Source of the DNA: an uncultured Prevotella sp.
Lineage (GTDB): Bacteria > Bacteroidota > Bacteroidia > Bacteroidales > Bacteroidaceae
Direction of reading: 5' to 3'
DNA length: 55,937 nucleotides
Assembly: GCA_902800365.1 (NCBI GenBank)
Contig: CADCEF010000015.1
Location: 1-55,937, forward strand
Shown here one piece after another: positions 1 through 8,514 of this stretch. The notes beneath the pieces are model-generated. The model made no database searches and had not been told where the DNA came from. It saw only the letters and a list, made by a program, of their open reading frames with translations. A program made the translations under genes and the position numbers. Numbering within the stretch: position 1 is the first letter of the stretch; each line of letters opens with the position of its first letter.

Positions 1-253
1 AACAAGAAATTTAAGAAAGACAAGACAGGGTGTCGTTATCAGCAACAAGATGGATAAAACCATTGTTATTGCAGCCAAGTTCAAGGAGAAGCACCCTATG
101 TATGGTAAGTTTGTCCAGAAGACAAAGAAGTATCACGCACACGATGAGAATAACGAGTGCAATGTAGGTGATACAGTGCTCATTATGGAAACCCGTCCTC
201 TGTCAAAGACAAAGAGATGGAGATTAGTTAACATCGTAGAAAAAGCTAAGTAA
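1..253 (+). CDS. rpsQ: 30S ribosomal protein S17 (5' partial)
   Basis: Primary rRNA-binding protein of the small subunit. The open frame runs into the window edge: residues [16 protein letters not shown] (codons from base 2) precede the internal Met at 50 and match the conserved S17 N-terminal part, so the internal ATG is not the start. The C-terminal part holds the family motif [19 protein letters not shown] and ends [21 protein letters not shown]. Only a few N-terminal codons are missing. Two bases separate its stop from rplN, as expected in the S10/spc operon. Confidence 0.97.
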   Translation, partial: TRNLRKTRQGVVISNKMDKTIVIAAKFKEKHPMYGKFVQKTKKYHAHDENNECNVGDTVLIMETRPLSKTKRWRLVNIVEKAK

Positions 254-255
254 TT

Positions 256-621
256 ATGATACAGACAGAATCAAGACTTACAGTAGCTGACAACAGCGGT
301 GCACGCGAGGCTCTCTGCATCCGTGTATTGGGCGGTACCAAGCGCCGTTATGCCAGCGTAGGTGATATCATCGTTGTGTCTATCAAGAACGCGATCCCTA
401 CAAGTGATGTAAAGAAGGGTGCAGTATCAAAGGCTTTGGTTGTTCGCACAAAGAAGGAAATCCGTCGTGCTGATGGTTCTTACATCCGCTTCGACGACAA
501 TGCCTGCGTACTGCTGAACAATGCAGGTGAGCTCCGCGGTAGCCGTATATTCGGCCCAGTTGCTCGTGAGCTCCGTGCCGTGAATATGAAGGTCGTTTCT
601 TTGGCACCTGAGGTACTGTAA
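256..621 (+). CDS. rplN: 50S ribosomal protein L14
   Basis: Large-subunit protein that binds 23S rRNA and contributes to an intersubunit bridge. The 121-residue product starts [20 protein letters not shown] and ends [15 protein letters not shown], the normal length and termini for bacterial L14. The spacing to rpsQ (2 bases) implies translational coupling. There is no Shine-Dalgarno sequence, which is usual in Bacteroidetes. The 33-base gap after it contains a stuttered AGTTAAGAGTTAAGAG spacer. Confidence 0.98.
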   Translation: MIQTESRLTVADNSGAREALCIRVLGGTKRRYASVGDIIVVSIKNAIPTSDVKKGAVSKALVVRTKKEIRRADGSYIRFDDNACVLLNNAGELRGSRIFGPVARELRAVNMKVVSLAPEVL

Positions 622-654
622 TAGTTAATAATTAACAGTTAAGAGTTAAGAGAA

Positions 655-972
655 ATGGCAAAATTCAATATTAAGAAAAACGATACAGTCATCGTTCTGG
701 CCGGTGAGGACAAGGGCAAGACTGGTAAGGTGCTGAAGGTCATGACCGACAAGCAGCGCGCACTCGTTGAGGGCATCAATATGGTGAACAAGAGTGCTAA
801 GCCAAGTGCCAAGAATCCTCAGGGAGGCTTTGTGAAGATGGAGGCTCCTATTCACATTTCGAATATTAGTTTGATTGATCCAAAGAGTGGCAAGGCTACC
901 CGTGTTGCTATCAAGCGCGAGGGCAAGAAGGTCGTTCGTATCGCTAAAAAGTCAGGAGAGGAGATTAAGTAA
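655..972 (+). CDS. rplX: 50S ribosomal protein L24
   Basis: Assembly-initiator protein of the large subunit with a KOW motif ([13 protein letters not shown], residues about 17-29) that contacts 23S rRNA. The product has 105 residues, the usual length. The stop codon overlaps the rplE start by one base (TAATG at 970-974), so the two are translationally coupled. Confidence 0.97.
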   Translation: MAKFNIKKNDTVIVLAGEDKGKTGKVLKVMTDKQRALVEGINMVNKSAKPSAKNPQGGFVKMEAPIHISNISLIDPKSGKATRVAIKREGKKVVRIAKKSGEEIK

Positions 973-1529
973 TGGCAAATACAGCACAGTTAAAGAAAGA
1001 GTACAAGGAGAAGATTGCTCCTGCTCTTCAGAAGCAGTTCAACTACACTTCAGCTATGCAGATTCCTGTTCTGAAGAAGATTGTAGTAAACCAGGGTCTT
1101 GGTGACGCAACTCAGGATAAGAAGATTATCGAGGTAGCCATCAACGAGATTACCGCTATCTGCGGTCAGAAGGCTGTTGCAACATATTCTAAGAAGGATA
1201 TTGCAAACTTCAAGCTTCGTAAGAAGATGCCTATCGGTGTTATGGTAACTCTGCGCCGTGAGCGTATGTACGAGTTCCTCGAGAAGCTCGTTCGCATCGC
1301 TCTTCCTCGTATCCGTGACTTCAAGGGTATTGAGAGCAAGTTCGACGGTCGTGGTAACTACACACTGGGTATCCAGGAGCAGATTATCTTCCCAGAGATC
1401 AATATCGATTCAGTAGACCGCATCCAGGGTATGAACATCACCTTCGTAACATCAGCTCAGACTGACGAGGAGGGATTCGCACTGCTCAAGGCTTTCGGTC
1501 TTCCATTCAAGAACGCTAAAAACGATTAA
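972..1529 (+). CDS. rplE: 50S ribosomal protein L5
   Basis: Binds 5S rRNA and the central protuberance of the large subunit and contacts P-site tRNA. The 185-residue product contains the conserved segments [28 protein letters not shown] and [20 protein letters not shown], and is of family length. It begins on the overlapping ATG of the rplX stop and is followed after 5 bases by rpsN. Confidence 0.98.
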   Translation: MANTAQLKKEYKEKIAPALQKQFNYTSAMQIPVLKKIVVNQGLGDATQDKKIIEVAINEITAICGQKAVATYSKKDIANFKLRKKMPIGVMVTLRRERMYEFLEKLVRIALPRIRDFKGIESKFDGRGNYTLGIQEQIIFPEINIDSVDRIQGMNITFVTSAQTDEEGFALLKAFGLPFKNAKND

Positions 1530-1534
1530 GAGAT

Positions 1535-1837
1535 ATGGCAAAAGAATCAATGAAAGCCCGCGAGGTAAAGCGCGCTAAGCTCGTTGCTCGCTATGCTGAG
1601 AAGCGTGCCGCTCTGAAGAAGGTTATCGCTACAAGCGAGGATCCAGCAGAGGCTTATGAGGCAGCTCGCAAGTTGCAGAGCATTCCCAAGAACGCAAATC
1701 CAATCCGTCTGCACAACCGTTGCAAGATCACTGGTCGTCCAAAGGGATATATGCGTCAGTTCGGTCTTTCTCGTATCCAGTTCCGTGAGATGGCATCAAA
1801 CGGTCTGATCCCTGGAGTAAAGAAGGCTAGCTGGTAA
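1535..1837 (+). CDS. rpsN: 30S ribosomal protein S14 (zinc-independent form)
   Basis: Late-assembling protein of the small-subunit head. The 100-residue product has the C-terminal signature [20 protein letters not shown] and ends [11 protein letters not shown]. The paired CxxC cysteines of the short zinc form are absent, so this is the zinc-independent long form. It has an insertion ([14 protein letters not shown], around residue 40) relative to the 89-residue Bacteroides protein as I remember it, which I regard as normal for Prevotella. Confidence 0.97.
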   Translation: MAKESMKAREVKRAKLVARYAEKRAALKKVIATSEDPAEAYEAARKLQSIPKNANPIRLHNRCKITGRPKGYMRQFGLSRIQFREMASNGLIPGVKKASW

Positions 1838-1880
1838 TCCACTTCGATTTAAGCAAAAGAGATTTATTAATTTAATATTG

Positions 1881-1895
1881 TCGGGGTAGTCCCGA
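1881..1895 (+). promoter_or_regulatory. small GC hairpin in the rpsN-rpsH gap
   Basis: In the AT-rich 78-base gap between rpsN and rpsH, TCGGG (1881-1885) can pair with CCCGA (1891-1895) around a 5-base loop. There is no following T-run, so it is not a convincing terminator. It could be a processing site or a protein-binding leader hairpin for rpsH, but nothing decides this. Confidence 0.35.
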
Positions 1896-1915
1896 TTAAT
1901 TAAAACTTTTATTTT

Positions 1916-2311
1916 ATGACAGATCCAATAGCAGATTATCTGACAAGACTCAGAAACGCCATCATGGCACATCACCGTGTCGTTGAGGTTCCTGCGTCAA
2001 ACTTGAAGAAGGAAATCACTAAGATCCTCTTCGAGAAGGGTTACATCCTGAACTACAAGTTCATCGAGGATGGTCCTCAGGGTACTATCAAGGTTGCCTT
2101 GAAGTACGACCCAGCAACTCGTGAAAATGCCATCAAGTGCCTGAAGCGAGTTTCAACACCAGGTCTTCGCCAGTATACTGGTTATAAAGACATGCCGAGA
2201 GTAATTAACGGACTTGGAATCGCAATCCTTTCCACGTCTAAAGGTGTAATGACAGACAAAGAGGCCGCAGCCCTGAAGATTGGTGGTGAGGTTCTTTGCT
2301 ATGTATATTAA
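1916..2311 (+). CDS. rpsH: 30S ribosomal protein S8
   Basis: Primary binder of the 16S rRNA central domain; in other bacteria it also represses the spc operon by binding its mRNA. The product has 131 residues, starts MTDPIADYLTRLRNAIMAHH and ends with the conserved KEAAALKIGGEVLCYVY. Length and termini are normal. It follows the largest gap in this part of the operon, which holds a small hairpin. Confidence 0.98.
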   Translation: MTDPIADYLTRLRNAIMAHHRVVEVPASNLKKEITKILFEKGYILNYKFIEDGPQGTIKVALKYDPATRENAIKCLKRVSTPGLRQYTGYKDMPRVINGLGIAILSTSKGVMTDKEAAALKIGGEVLCYVY

Positions 2312-2325
2312 TTGGAGGATAGAAT

Positions 2326-2895
2326 ATGTCAAGAATAGGAAAATTGCCAATTAGTATCCCTGCAGGCGTTACTGTTGCTCAGGACAAGGACGGTGTTGTT
2401 ACCGTTAAGGGTCCAAAGGGAGAGCTGACACAGAAGGTTGACCCCTCTATCAAGATGACTATCGAGGACGGTCAGGTTAAATTCGAGATCGATGAGAACA
2501 GCCCTGTAAACGTTAAGCAGAAGCAGGCTTTCCATGGTCTTTATCGTGCGCTTGTTAATAATATGGTTGTAGGCGTAAGCGAAGGTTACAAGAAGGAGAT
2601 GGAGCTCGTAGGTGTAGGTTACCGTGTTTCTAACCAGGGTAACATCATCGAGTTTGCTCTCGGTTATACTCACCCAATCTTCATCCAGCTTCCTAAGGAG
2701 GTTAAGGTTGAGACTAAGTCAGAGCGTAACCAGAACCCTCAGATTATCCTCGAGTCATGCGACAAGCAGCTGCTCGGTCTGATTTGTGCTAAGATTCGTT
2801 CTTTCCGTATGCCTGAGCCTTATAAAGGAAAGGGTATTTTGTTCAAGGGTGAGGTTATCCGTCGCAAGTCGGGTAAGTCAGCATCAGCTAAGTAA
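2326..2895 (+). CDS. rplF: 50S ribosomal protein L6
   Basis: Large-subunit protein near the factor-binding site and the sarcin-ricin loop. The 189-residue product starts MSRIGKLPISIPAGV and carries the C-terminal signature PEPYKGKGILFKGEVIRRKSG, so the two L6 repeats are complete. It lies 14 bases after rpsH and 19 before rplR. Confidence 0.98.
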   Translation: MSRIGKLPISIPAGVTVAQDKDGVVTVKGPKGELTQKVDPSIKMTIEDGQVKFEIDENSPVNVKQKQAFHGLYRALVNNMVVGVSEGYKKEMELVGVGYRVSNQGNIIEFALGYTHPIFIQLPKEVKVETKSERNQNPQIILESCDKQLLGLICAKIRSFRMPEPYKGKGILFKGEVIRRKSGKSASAK

Positions 2896-2914
2896 TTTTA
2901 ATTGATTTACGATT

Positions 2915-3259
2915 ATGACAACAAAGAAAGTAGAAAGACGAATTAAGATCAAATATAGAATTCGTAAGAACGTTTTCGGTACAGCCGAGCGTCCTCGTCT
3001 GAGCGTTTTCCGCAGCAACAAGCAGATTTATGCTCAGGTAATCAATGATTTGGAAGGTAAAACACTTGCTTCTGCATCATCACTTGGTCTTGAGGCTATG
3101 CCTAAGATCGAGCAGGCTGAGAAGGTCGGTGAGCTGGTAGCTAAGAAGGCTCAGGAGGCTGGCATTACTGCCGTTGTCTTCGACCGTAACGGTTATCTGT
3201 ATCACGGCCGTGTAAAGTCGCTTGCAGACGCAGCACGTAAAGGTGGACTTAAATTCTAA
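2915..3259 (+). CDS. rplR: 50S ribosomal protein L18
   Basis: Binds 5S rRNA together with L5. The product has 114 residues, with the family pattern [31 protein letters not shown] and the ending [14 protein letters not shown]. The gene is intact. The next gene, rpsE, starts 6 bases later and is damaged. Confidence 0.97.
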   Translation: MTTKKVERRIKIKYRIRKNVFGTAERPRLSVFRSNKQIYAQVINDLEGKTLASASSLGLEAMPKIEQAEKVGELVAKKAQEAGITAVVFDRNGYLYHGRVKSLADAARKGGLKF

Positions 3260-3265
3260 ACGATT

Positions 3266-3807
3266 ATGGCAATGAACAAAGTTAAAGTAAATAGTGACGT
3301 AGAGTTGAAGTTAAAGTAAATAGTGACGTAGAGTTGAAAGACAGACTGGTTGCCATCAACCGTGTTACCAAGGTAACAAAGGGAGGTCGCACCTTTACAT
3401 TCGCAGCTATTGTAGTTGTCGGTGACGGCAACGGTATCATTGGCTGGGGTCTTGGTAAGGCTGGTGAGGTTACAGCAGCTATCGCCAAGGGTGTTGAGGC
3501 AGCTAAGAAGAATCTTGTTAAAGTTCCCGTACTCAAGGGCACCATCCCTCATGAGATGGAGGCTCGCTTCGGCGGTGCACAGGTATTCCTGAAGCCAGCT
3601 GCTGCTGGTACCGGTCTTGTTGCCGGTGGTGCTATGCGTGCCGTTCTGGAGAGTGTTGGTATCAAGGATGTGCTCGCTAAGTCAAAGGGTTCATCTAACC
3701 CTCACAACTTGGTAAAGGCAACAATCGTTGCTCTGAGTCAGATGCGCGATGCTTACACCGTAGCAGGTACTCGTGGAATCAGTATGGATAAAGTATTTAG
3801 AGGTTAA
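3266..3807 (+). pseudogene. rpsE: 30S ribosomal protein S5, frame broken by a 29-bp tandem duplication
   Basis: S5 sits in the small-subunit body and supports decoding accuracy. The ATG at 3266 begins [15 protein letters not shown], but two identical 29-base copies (3281-3309 and 3310-3338) follow directly on one another, and because 29 is not a multiple of three the frame meets TAA at 3317-3319 after 17 codons. Removing one copy restores a continuous 170-residue S5. The rest of the protein, from [21 protein letters not shown] to MDKVFRG, is intact in the frame starting at 3334. A TTG at 3334, 14 bases after the premature stop, could serve as a weak start and would lose only the poorly conserved N-terminal tail. 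S5 is expected to be essential, so this is either an assembly error, rescue from TTG, or reinitiation. Confidence 0.9.
3281..3338 (+). repeat. perfect 29-bp tandem duplication inside rpsE
   Basis: Bases 3281-3309 and 3310-3338 are identical (each begins GTTAAAGTAAATAGTGACG and ends GAGTTGAA). The duplication is the sole cause of the rpsE frameshift. Confidence 0.97.
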
Positions 3808-3819
3808 GGAGAATAAACT

Positions 3820-3996
3820 ATGGCAACAATTAAGGTAAAGCAGATTAAGAGTAAGATCGGTTATCCAGTAGATCAGAAGCGCACTCTCCAGGCTCTGGGC
3901 CTGCGTAAGATCTCTCAGGTTGTTGAAGTAGAGGACACTCCTTCAATCCGTGGTATGATCCGTAAGGTACACCACCTGGTGACCGTCGTTGAGTAA
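3820..3996 (+). CDS. rpmD: 50S ribosomal protein L30
   Basis: Small globular large-subunit protein. Translation from ATG 3820 gives 58 residues beginning [14 protein letters not shown], with the conserved core [15 protein letters not shown] and [18 protein letters not shown]. Its position between rpsE and rplO is the canonical spc order. It is intact and 12 bases downstream of rpsE. Confidence 0.95.
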   Translation: MATIKVKQIKSKIGYPVDQKRTLQALGLRKISQVVEVEDTPSIRGMIRKVHHLVTVVE

Positions 3997-4022
3997 TTAA
4001 CATTTTAAAAGTAGATTAGATT

Positions 4023-4469
4023 ATGAAACTGAATAATTTAAAGCCGGCTGAGGGTTCTACCCACTCAAGTCGTCGTATCGGTCGCGGACCTGGTTCAGGT
4101 CTGGGTGGTACTTCTACTCGTGGTCACAAGGGAGCCAAGGCTCGTTCTGGTTATAAGAGAAAGATTGGTTTCGAAGGTGGTCAGATGCCTCTCCAGCGCC
4201 GTGTTCCAAAGGCTGGTTTCAAGAACATCAACCACAAGGAGTACTTTGCAGTAAACCTCTCTACACTTCAGAAGCTTGCTGAGGAGAAGAACCTCACCAA
4301 GATCGGAATTGCAGAGCTTATGGCTGCAGGTCTTACCAATGGCAAGGAGCTTGTAAAGGTTCTGGGCAACGGTGAGCTGAAGGCTAAGGTTGATGTAGAG
4401 GCTAACGCTTTCTCAAAGACTGCTGAAGAGGCAATCAAGGCAGTAGGTGGTAACGCAACAAAAATCTAA
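4023..4469 (+). CDS. rplO: 50S ribosomal protein L15
   Basis: Late-assembly large-subunit protein. The 148-residue product starts MKLNNLKPAEGSTHSSRRIG, carries the glycine-rich rRNA-binding N-terminal extension (GRGPGSGLGGTSTRGHKGAKARSG) and ends with the L15/L18e-type domain. Length is normal. It lies 8 bases before secY, as in most bacteria. Confidence 0.97.
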   Translation: MKLNNLKPAEGSTHSSRRIGRGPGSGLGGTSTRGHKGAKARSGYKRKIGFEGGQMPLQRRVPKAGFKNINHKEYFAVNLSTLQKLAEEKNLTKIGIAELMAAGLTNGKELVKVLGNGELKAKVDVEANAFSKTAEEAIKAVGGNATKI

Positions 4470-4477
4470 CATTAAAA

Positions 4478-5818
4478 ATGAAGAAGTTAATAGAGACACT
4501 GAAGAACATCTGGAAGATTGAGGACCTGCGCCAGCGCATCCTTATCACTCTCCTGTTCGTAGCGATTTATCGTTTTGGTTCGTTTGTGGTACTTCCAGGT
4601 ATCAATCCAGCCATGTTAAGCCAATTGCAGTCACAGACTGCCGGCGGTCTTATGTCATTGCTCGATATGTTCTCCGGTGGTGCATTCTCCAATGCGTCAA
4701 TTTTCGCACTTGGAATCATGCCTTACATCTCTGCTTCTATCGTAATGCAGCTTCTTGCTGTCGCTGTTCCCTACGTTCAGAAAATGCAGCGTGAGGGTGA
4801 GAGCGGCCGCAAGAAGATCAGCATGTACACCCGTTGGCTCACTGTAGCTATCCTGATGTTCCAGGCACCGGGTTACTTGATGAACCTGAAGATGACTTCA
4901 GGAGCTGCTCTGGCAACAGGTATCTCTTGGTCATACTTCATGGTTCCTGCTGTAATCATCCTTGCTGCAGGTAGTATGTTCATCCTGTGGCTCGGTGAGC
5001 GCATTACGGATAAGGGTATAGGTAATGGTATCTCACTGATTATTATGATCGGTATTATCGCTCGTCTGCCTCAGGCATTTATCCAGGAGGTAAGCTCGCG
5101 TTTCACCGCTATCACTGGTGGTGGACTGGTTATGTTCTTGGTTGAGATCATCATTCTCTATGCAGTTGTTTGCGCATCTATTGTTCTGGTTCAGGGCGTT
5201 CGCAAAGTGCCCGTTCAGTATGCAAAGCGCCTCGTAGGTAATAAGCAGGTAGGTGGTGCACGTCAGTATATCCCACTGAAGCTGTTCGCTGCCAACGTTA
5301 TGCCAATCATCTTTGCTCAGGCTCTGATGTTCATTCCGTTGACCATCGTTCAGTATTCAGCACCTGAGAATGCTAGTTGGTTTGTCCGCACAATGCTCGA
5401 TCATCACAGCTGGACATACAACATCATTTTCGCTGTACTGATTATCGCCTTTACTTATTTCTATACAGCCATCACTTTGAATCCTACTCAGATGGCTGAG
5501 GATATGAAGCGTAACAATGGTTTCATCCCTGGCGTTAAGCCTGGTAAGGAGACCGCTGAGTATATCGATACAGTAATGTCTCGTATCACTCTCCCCGGTT
5601 CATTGTTTATTGCTTTCATCGCTATTATGCCTGCTTTGGCAGGTTTGCTGAATGTTCAGGATGCGTTCTCTCAGTTCTTCGGTGGAACATCTCTGCTGAT
5701 TCTTGTCGGTGTAGTACTTGATACACTTGCACAGATTGAGAGTCACCTGCTGATGCGTCACTATGATGGCCTGCTCAGTTCTGGTCGTATTCATGGACGT
5801 GGAATGGCTGCTTATTAA
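4478..5818 (+). CDS. secY: preprotein translocase subunit SecY
   Basis: Central channel of the Sec translocon in the inner membrane. The 446-residue product shows about ten hydrophobic segments, starting with IYRFGSFVVLPGI, and includes the SecY signature GGAFSNASIFALGIMPYISASIVMQLL (residues about 66-92) and the cytoplasmic loop with REGESGRKKIS. The C-terminus GRIHGRGMAAY is typical of Bacteroidales. It is cotranscribed with ribosomal genes and followed after 6 bases by map. Confidence 0.98.
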   Translation: MKKLIETLKNIWKIEDLRQRILITLLFVAIYRFGSFVVLPGINPAMLSQLQSQTAGGLMSLLDMFSGGAFSNASIFALGIMPYISASIVMQLLAVAVPYVQKMQREGESGRKKISMYTRWLTVAILMFQAPGYLMNLKMTSGAALATGISWSYFMVPAVIILAAGSMFILWLGERITDKGIGNGISLIIMIGIIARLPQAFIQEVSSRFTAITGGGLVMFLVEIIILYAVVCASIVLVQGVRKVPVQYAKRLVGNKQVGGARQYIPLKLFAANVMPIIFAQALMFIPLTIVQYSAPENASWFVRTMLDHHSWTYNIIFAVLIIAFTYFYTAITLNPTQMAEDMKRNNGFIPGVKPGKETAEYIDTVMSRITLPGSLFIAFIAIMPALAGLLNVQDAFSQFFGGTSLLILVGVVLDTLAQIESHLLMRHYDGLLSSGRIHGRGMAAY

Positions 5819-5824
5819 TCTTCT

Positions 5825-6625
5825 ATGAAGATATTTCTAAAAACTGAAGATGAAATAGAGCTGATGCGCCAGGCAAACCAATTAGTTGGTCGTACGCTTG
5901 GTGAATTGGCAAAACATATTAAGCCTGGTATAACGACCCTCCAGTTGGATAAGATAGCGGACGAGTTCATTAGAGATAATGGTGCTATTCCAACATTCAA
6001 GGGTTTCCCCAATCCATTTGGAGGGCCGTTTCCTGCCAGTATCTGCACATCGGTGAATGATGTAGTCGTACATGGAGTGCCCAATGCAGAGACAGTTCTG
6101 AAAGAGGGTGACATCATATCAGTAGACTGCGGAACACTGTTGAATGGTTTTAACGGAGATTCTTGTTATACTTTCTGTGTAGGCGAGGTATCAGATGAAG
6201 TCAAGAAGTTGCTGAAGACAACCAAAGAGTCGCTTTACCTTGGCATAAAGAATGCTGTTGCAGGTAATCATCTTGGTGACATCAGTAGTGCAGTACAGGA
6301 CCACTGCGAGGCACAGAAGTACGGTATCGTACGCGAACTTACTGGTCATGGTATCGGTCGTGAGATGCACGAAGATCCGCGAGTGCCAAACTATGGTAGC
6401 AGAGGCAATGGCATCATGCTGAAAGCCGGAATGTGTTTAGCTATAGAGCCTATGGTAACTATGGGTAATCGCGCAATCTGGATGGATGCTGACCGCTGGA
6501 CAATCCGTACTCGTGACGGTAAACCAGCAGCTCATTTTGAGCACACCATTGCTGTAAGAAAAGGTCAGGCCGAAATCCTCTCATCTTTCGAGGAAGTTGA
6601 AAAATTAGAAGGTAATATTTATTAA
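5825..6625 (+). CDS. map: methionine aminopeptidase, type I
   Basis: Cytosolic metalloenzyme that removes the initiator methionine. The 266-residue product has all five metal ligands of the pita-bread fold in the expected context: the two Asp in VDCGTLLNGFNGDSC, the His in ELTGHGIGREMHEDP, the Glu in LAIEPMVTMG and the Glu in HFEHTIAV. There is no zinc-finger extension, so it is the short type Ia form. The secY-map-infA order supports cotranscription. Confidence 0.97.
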   Translation: MKIFLKTEDEIELMRQANQLVGRTLGELAKHIKPGITTLQLDKIADEFIRDNGAIPTFKGFPNPFGGPFPASICTSVNDVVVHGVPNAETVLKEGDIISVDCGTLLNGFNGDSCYTFCVGEVSDEVKKLLKTTKESLYLGIKNAVAGNHLGDISSAVQDHCEAQKYGIVRELTGHGIGREMHEDPRVPNYGSRGNGIMLKAGMCLAIEPMVTMGNRAIWMDADRWTIRTRDGKPAAHFEHTIAVRKGQAEILSSFEEVEKLEGNIY

Positions 6626-6634
6626 TAATATTGT

Positions 6635-6853
6635 ATGGCAAAGCAATCCGCTATTGAGCAGGACGGAACAATTGTAGAATCGCTGTCGAATGCGATGTTC
6701 CGAGTAGAACTTGAAAATGGAGTCCAGATAATTGCGCATATCTCTGGTAAGATGAGAATGCACTATATCAAGATCCTCCCCGGAGATAAGGTTAAGGTGG
6801 AGATGAGTCCATATGACCTAACAAAGGGACGAATTGTATTCAGATACAAATAA
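6635..6853 (+). CDS. infA: translation initiation factor IF-1
   Basis: Binds the A site of the 30S subunit during initiation. The 72-residue product is a single S1-like OB fold, with the segments [49 protein letters not shown] that match IF-1 along its length. It lies 9 bases after map. Confidence 0.98.
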   Translation: MAKQSAIEQDGTIVESLSNAMFRVELENGVQIIAHISGKMRMHYIKILPGDKVKVEMSPYDLTKGRIVFRYK

Positions 6854-6868
6854 ACAATTTGAATTAAT

Positions 6869-6985
6869 ATGAAGACAAGAGCATCATTGAAGAAGCGTAC
6901 CCCAGACTGCAAAATCGTACGTCGTAAGGGCCGCCTGTTCGTTATCAACAAGAAGAACCCTAAGTACAAAATGCGTCAGGGTTAA
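6869..6985 (+). CDS. rpmJ: 50S ribosomal protein L36 (zinc-less form)
   Basis: The smallest large-subunit protein. ATG at 6869 gives 38 residues, [14 protein letters not shown] at the start and [12 protein letters not shown] at the end. Only one cysteine remains of the CCCH zinc ribbon, so this is the zinc-independent form usual in Bacteroidetes. It follows infA by 15 bases and closes the block before a 112-base gap that holds a new promoter. Confidence 0.96.
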   Translation: MKTRASLKKRTPDCKIVRRKGRLFVINKKNPKYKMRQG

Positions 6986-7028
6986 TGTTAAATAAGCATA
7001 AAATGGCGGAGAATTGAAAAATTCTTCG

Positions 7029-7036
7029 TACCTTTG
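7029..7036 (+). promoter_or_regulatory. promoter -7 element before rpsM
   Basis: TACCTTTG matches the Bacteroidetes TAnnTTTG element in the 112-base gap between rpmJ and rpsM. A TTG lies upstream (7014-7016) but at 12 bases, shorter than the usual 19-21, so the -33 part is weak. It suggests an internal promoter for the alpha operon (rpsM to rplQ). Confidence 0.55.
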
Positions 7037-7097
7037 CATGCTTTTTAGCGAGAAATGTAATTTTTAAAGTAATTTATTTTTATCTTTTTAATTAACA

Positions 7098-7415
7098 ATG
7101 GCAATAAGAATTGTTGGAGTAGATTTGCCCCAGAATAAGCGTGGCGAAATCGCATTGACTTATATCTACGGTATAGGTCGAAGTAGTTCAGCAAAGATAT
7201 TGGACAAGGCAGGTGTCAGCCGTGACCTGAAGGTTAACGAGTGGACTGATGACCAGGCAGCCAAAATCCGTGAAATTATCGGCGCTGAATTCAAAGTAGA
7301 AGGTGATCTCCGTTCTGAGATCCAGTTGAATATCAAGCGACTGATGGATATTGGTTGCTATCGTCGTAAGGGTAAAAAGAAGACTGTTGCTAATAAGAAG
7401 AAGGCTACGAAGTAA
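7098..7415 (+). CDS. rpsM: 30S ribosomal protein S13 with a 21-residue internal deletion
   Basis: S13 sits at the top of the small-subunit head, contacts P-site tRNA and forms a bridge to the large subunit. Residues 1-89 ([20 protein letters not shown] to LMDIGCYR) and the tail [16 protein letters not shown] are normal, but the conserved block between them (the part with RHR, GLPVRGQ and NART in all S13 proteins) is missing. The product is 105 residues instead of 126, exactly 63 bases short and in frame. The junction is CGT|CGT at 7362-7367, a short direct repeat. The lost block is the family signature and contacts rRNA/tRNA, so this copy should not work. A real deletion or an assembly collapse are both possible; the latter is likelier. 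Confidence 0.92.
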   Translation: MAIRIVGVDLPQNKRGEIALTYIYGIGRSSSAKILDKAGVSRDLKVNEWTDDQAAKIREIIGAEFKVEGDLRSEIQLNIKRLMDIGCYRRKGKKKTVANKKKATK

Positions 7416-7461
7416 TTCCTAAATTAAACATTAAACATTACAGAATTAAAGTTTAAGAATT

Positions 7462-7851
7462 ATGGCAAAGAAAACAGTCACTTCAAAGAAGAGAAACGTG
7501 AGAGTAAACGCTATCGGCCAGCTCCACGTTCACAGTTCTTTTAATAATATTATTGTGTCACTGGCTAACGACGAGGGTCAGATTATCTCTTGGTCATCAG
7601 CTGGTAAGATGGGCTTCCGTGGCTCTAAGAAGAATACTCCTTATGCTGCTCAGATGGCTGCTGAGGATTGTGCTAAGGTTGCTTACGACCTGGGCCTTCG
7701 CAAGGTTAAGGCTTATGTTAAGGGGCCCGGTAACGGTCGTGAGTCTGCTATCCGTGCTATCCACGGTGCTGGTATCGAGGTTATGGAGATTATCGATGTA
7801 ACTCCACTGCCACACAACGGATGTCGTCCTCCAAAGCGTCGTCGCGTATAA
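7462..7851 (+). CDS. rpsK: 30S ribosomal protein S11
   Basis: Small-subunit platform protein near the mRNA exit. The 129-residue product contains the signature [20 protein letters not shown] and the C-terminal [15 protein letters not shown], both highly conserved. It is intact and follows rpsM by 46 bases of TTAAACATTAAACATT-type spacer. Confidence 0.98.
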   Translation: MAKKTVTSKKRNVRVNAIGQLHVHSSFNNIIVSLANDEGQIISWSSAGKMGFRGSKKNTPYAAQMAAEDCAKVAYDLGLRKVKAYVKGPGNGRESAIRAIHGAGIEVMEIIDVTPLPHNGCRPPKRRRV

Positions 7852-7891
7852 TTTATTAAGAGAAATTTAAGAAGAAACATATTTTATTATT

Positions 7892-8500
7892 ATGGCAAGA
7901 TATTTAGGACCGAAATCAAAAATTGCGCGTCGTTTTGGTGAGCCCATTTTCGGCGCAGACAAAGTTTTGTCTAGGAGAAACTTCCCTCCTGGACAGCATG
8001 GCAACAACCGTCGTCGTAAGATGTCTGAGTATGCCGTCATGCTGGCAGAGAAGCAGAAGGCCAAGTATACCTATGGAGTACTTGAGCGTCAGTTCCGTAA
8101 TATGTTTGAAAAGGCAGCAAAGGCCGAGGGTATCACCGGTGAGGTTCTGCTTCAGAACCTTGAGAGTCGTCTCGACAACGTAGTGTTCCGTCTTGGTATT
8201 GCTCCAACTCGCGCAGCTGCTCGTCAGCTTGTTGGTCACAAGCACATTACCGTTGATGGACAGGTTGTTAACATCCCTTCTTATGCTGTTAAGCCTGGTC
8301 AGGTAGTTGCTGTTCGTGAGAAGTCTAAGTCTCTTGAGGTGATTGAGGCTGCTCTTGCAGGTTTCAACCACAGCAAGTATCCTTGGATTGAGTGGGATGA
8401 GAATGTAAAGGGCGGTAAGTTCCTGCACAAGCCAGAGCGCGCTGACATCCCCGAGAATATTAAGGAACAGTTAATCGTTGAGTTGTACTCTAAGAACTAA
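7892..8500 (+). CDS. rpsD: 30S ribosomal protein S4
   Basis: Primary assembly protein of the small subunit. The 202-residue product starts [20 protein letters not shown], lacks the N-terminal zinc-binding cysteines, and carries the S4 RNA-binding domain ([29 protein letters not shown], residues about 92-120). Its place before rpoA is the alpha-operon order; S4 is the usual repressor of that operon in other bacteria. Confidence 0.98.
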   Translation: MARYLGPKSKIARRFGEPIFGADKVLSRRNFPPGQHGNNRRRKMSEYAVMLAEKQKAKYTYGVLERQFRNMFEKAAKAEGITGEVLLQNLESRLDNVVFRLGIAPTRAAARQLVGHKHITVDGQVVNIPSYAVKPGQVVAVREKSKSLEVIEAALAGFNHSKYPWIEWDENVKGGKFLHKPERADIPENIKEQLIVELYSKN

Positions 8501-8514
8501 AATCATTTAAATTA

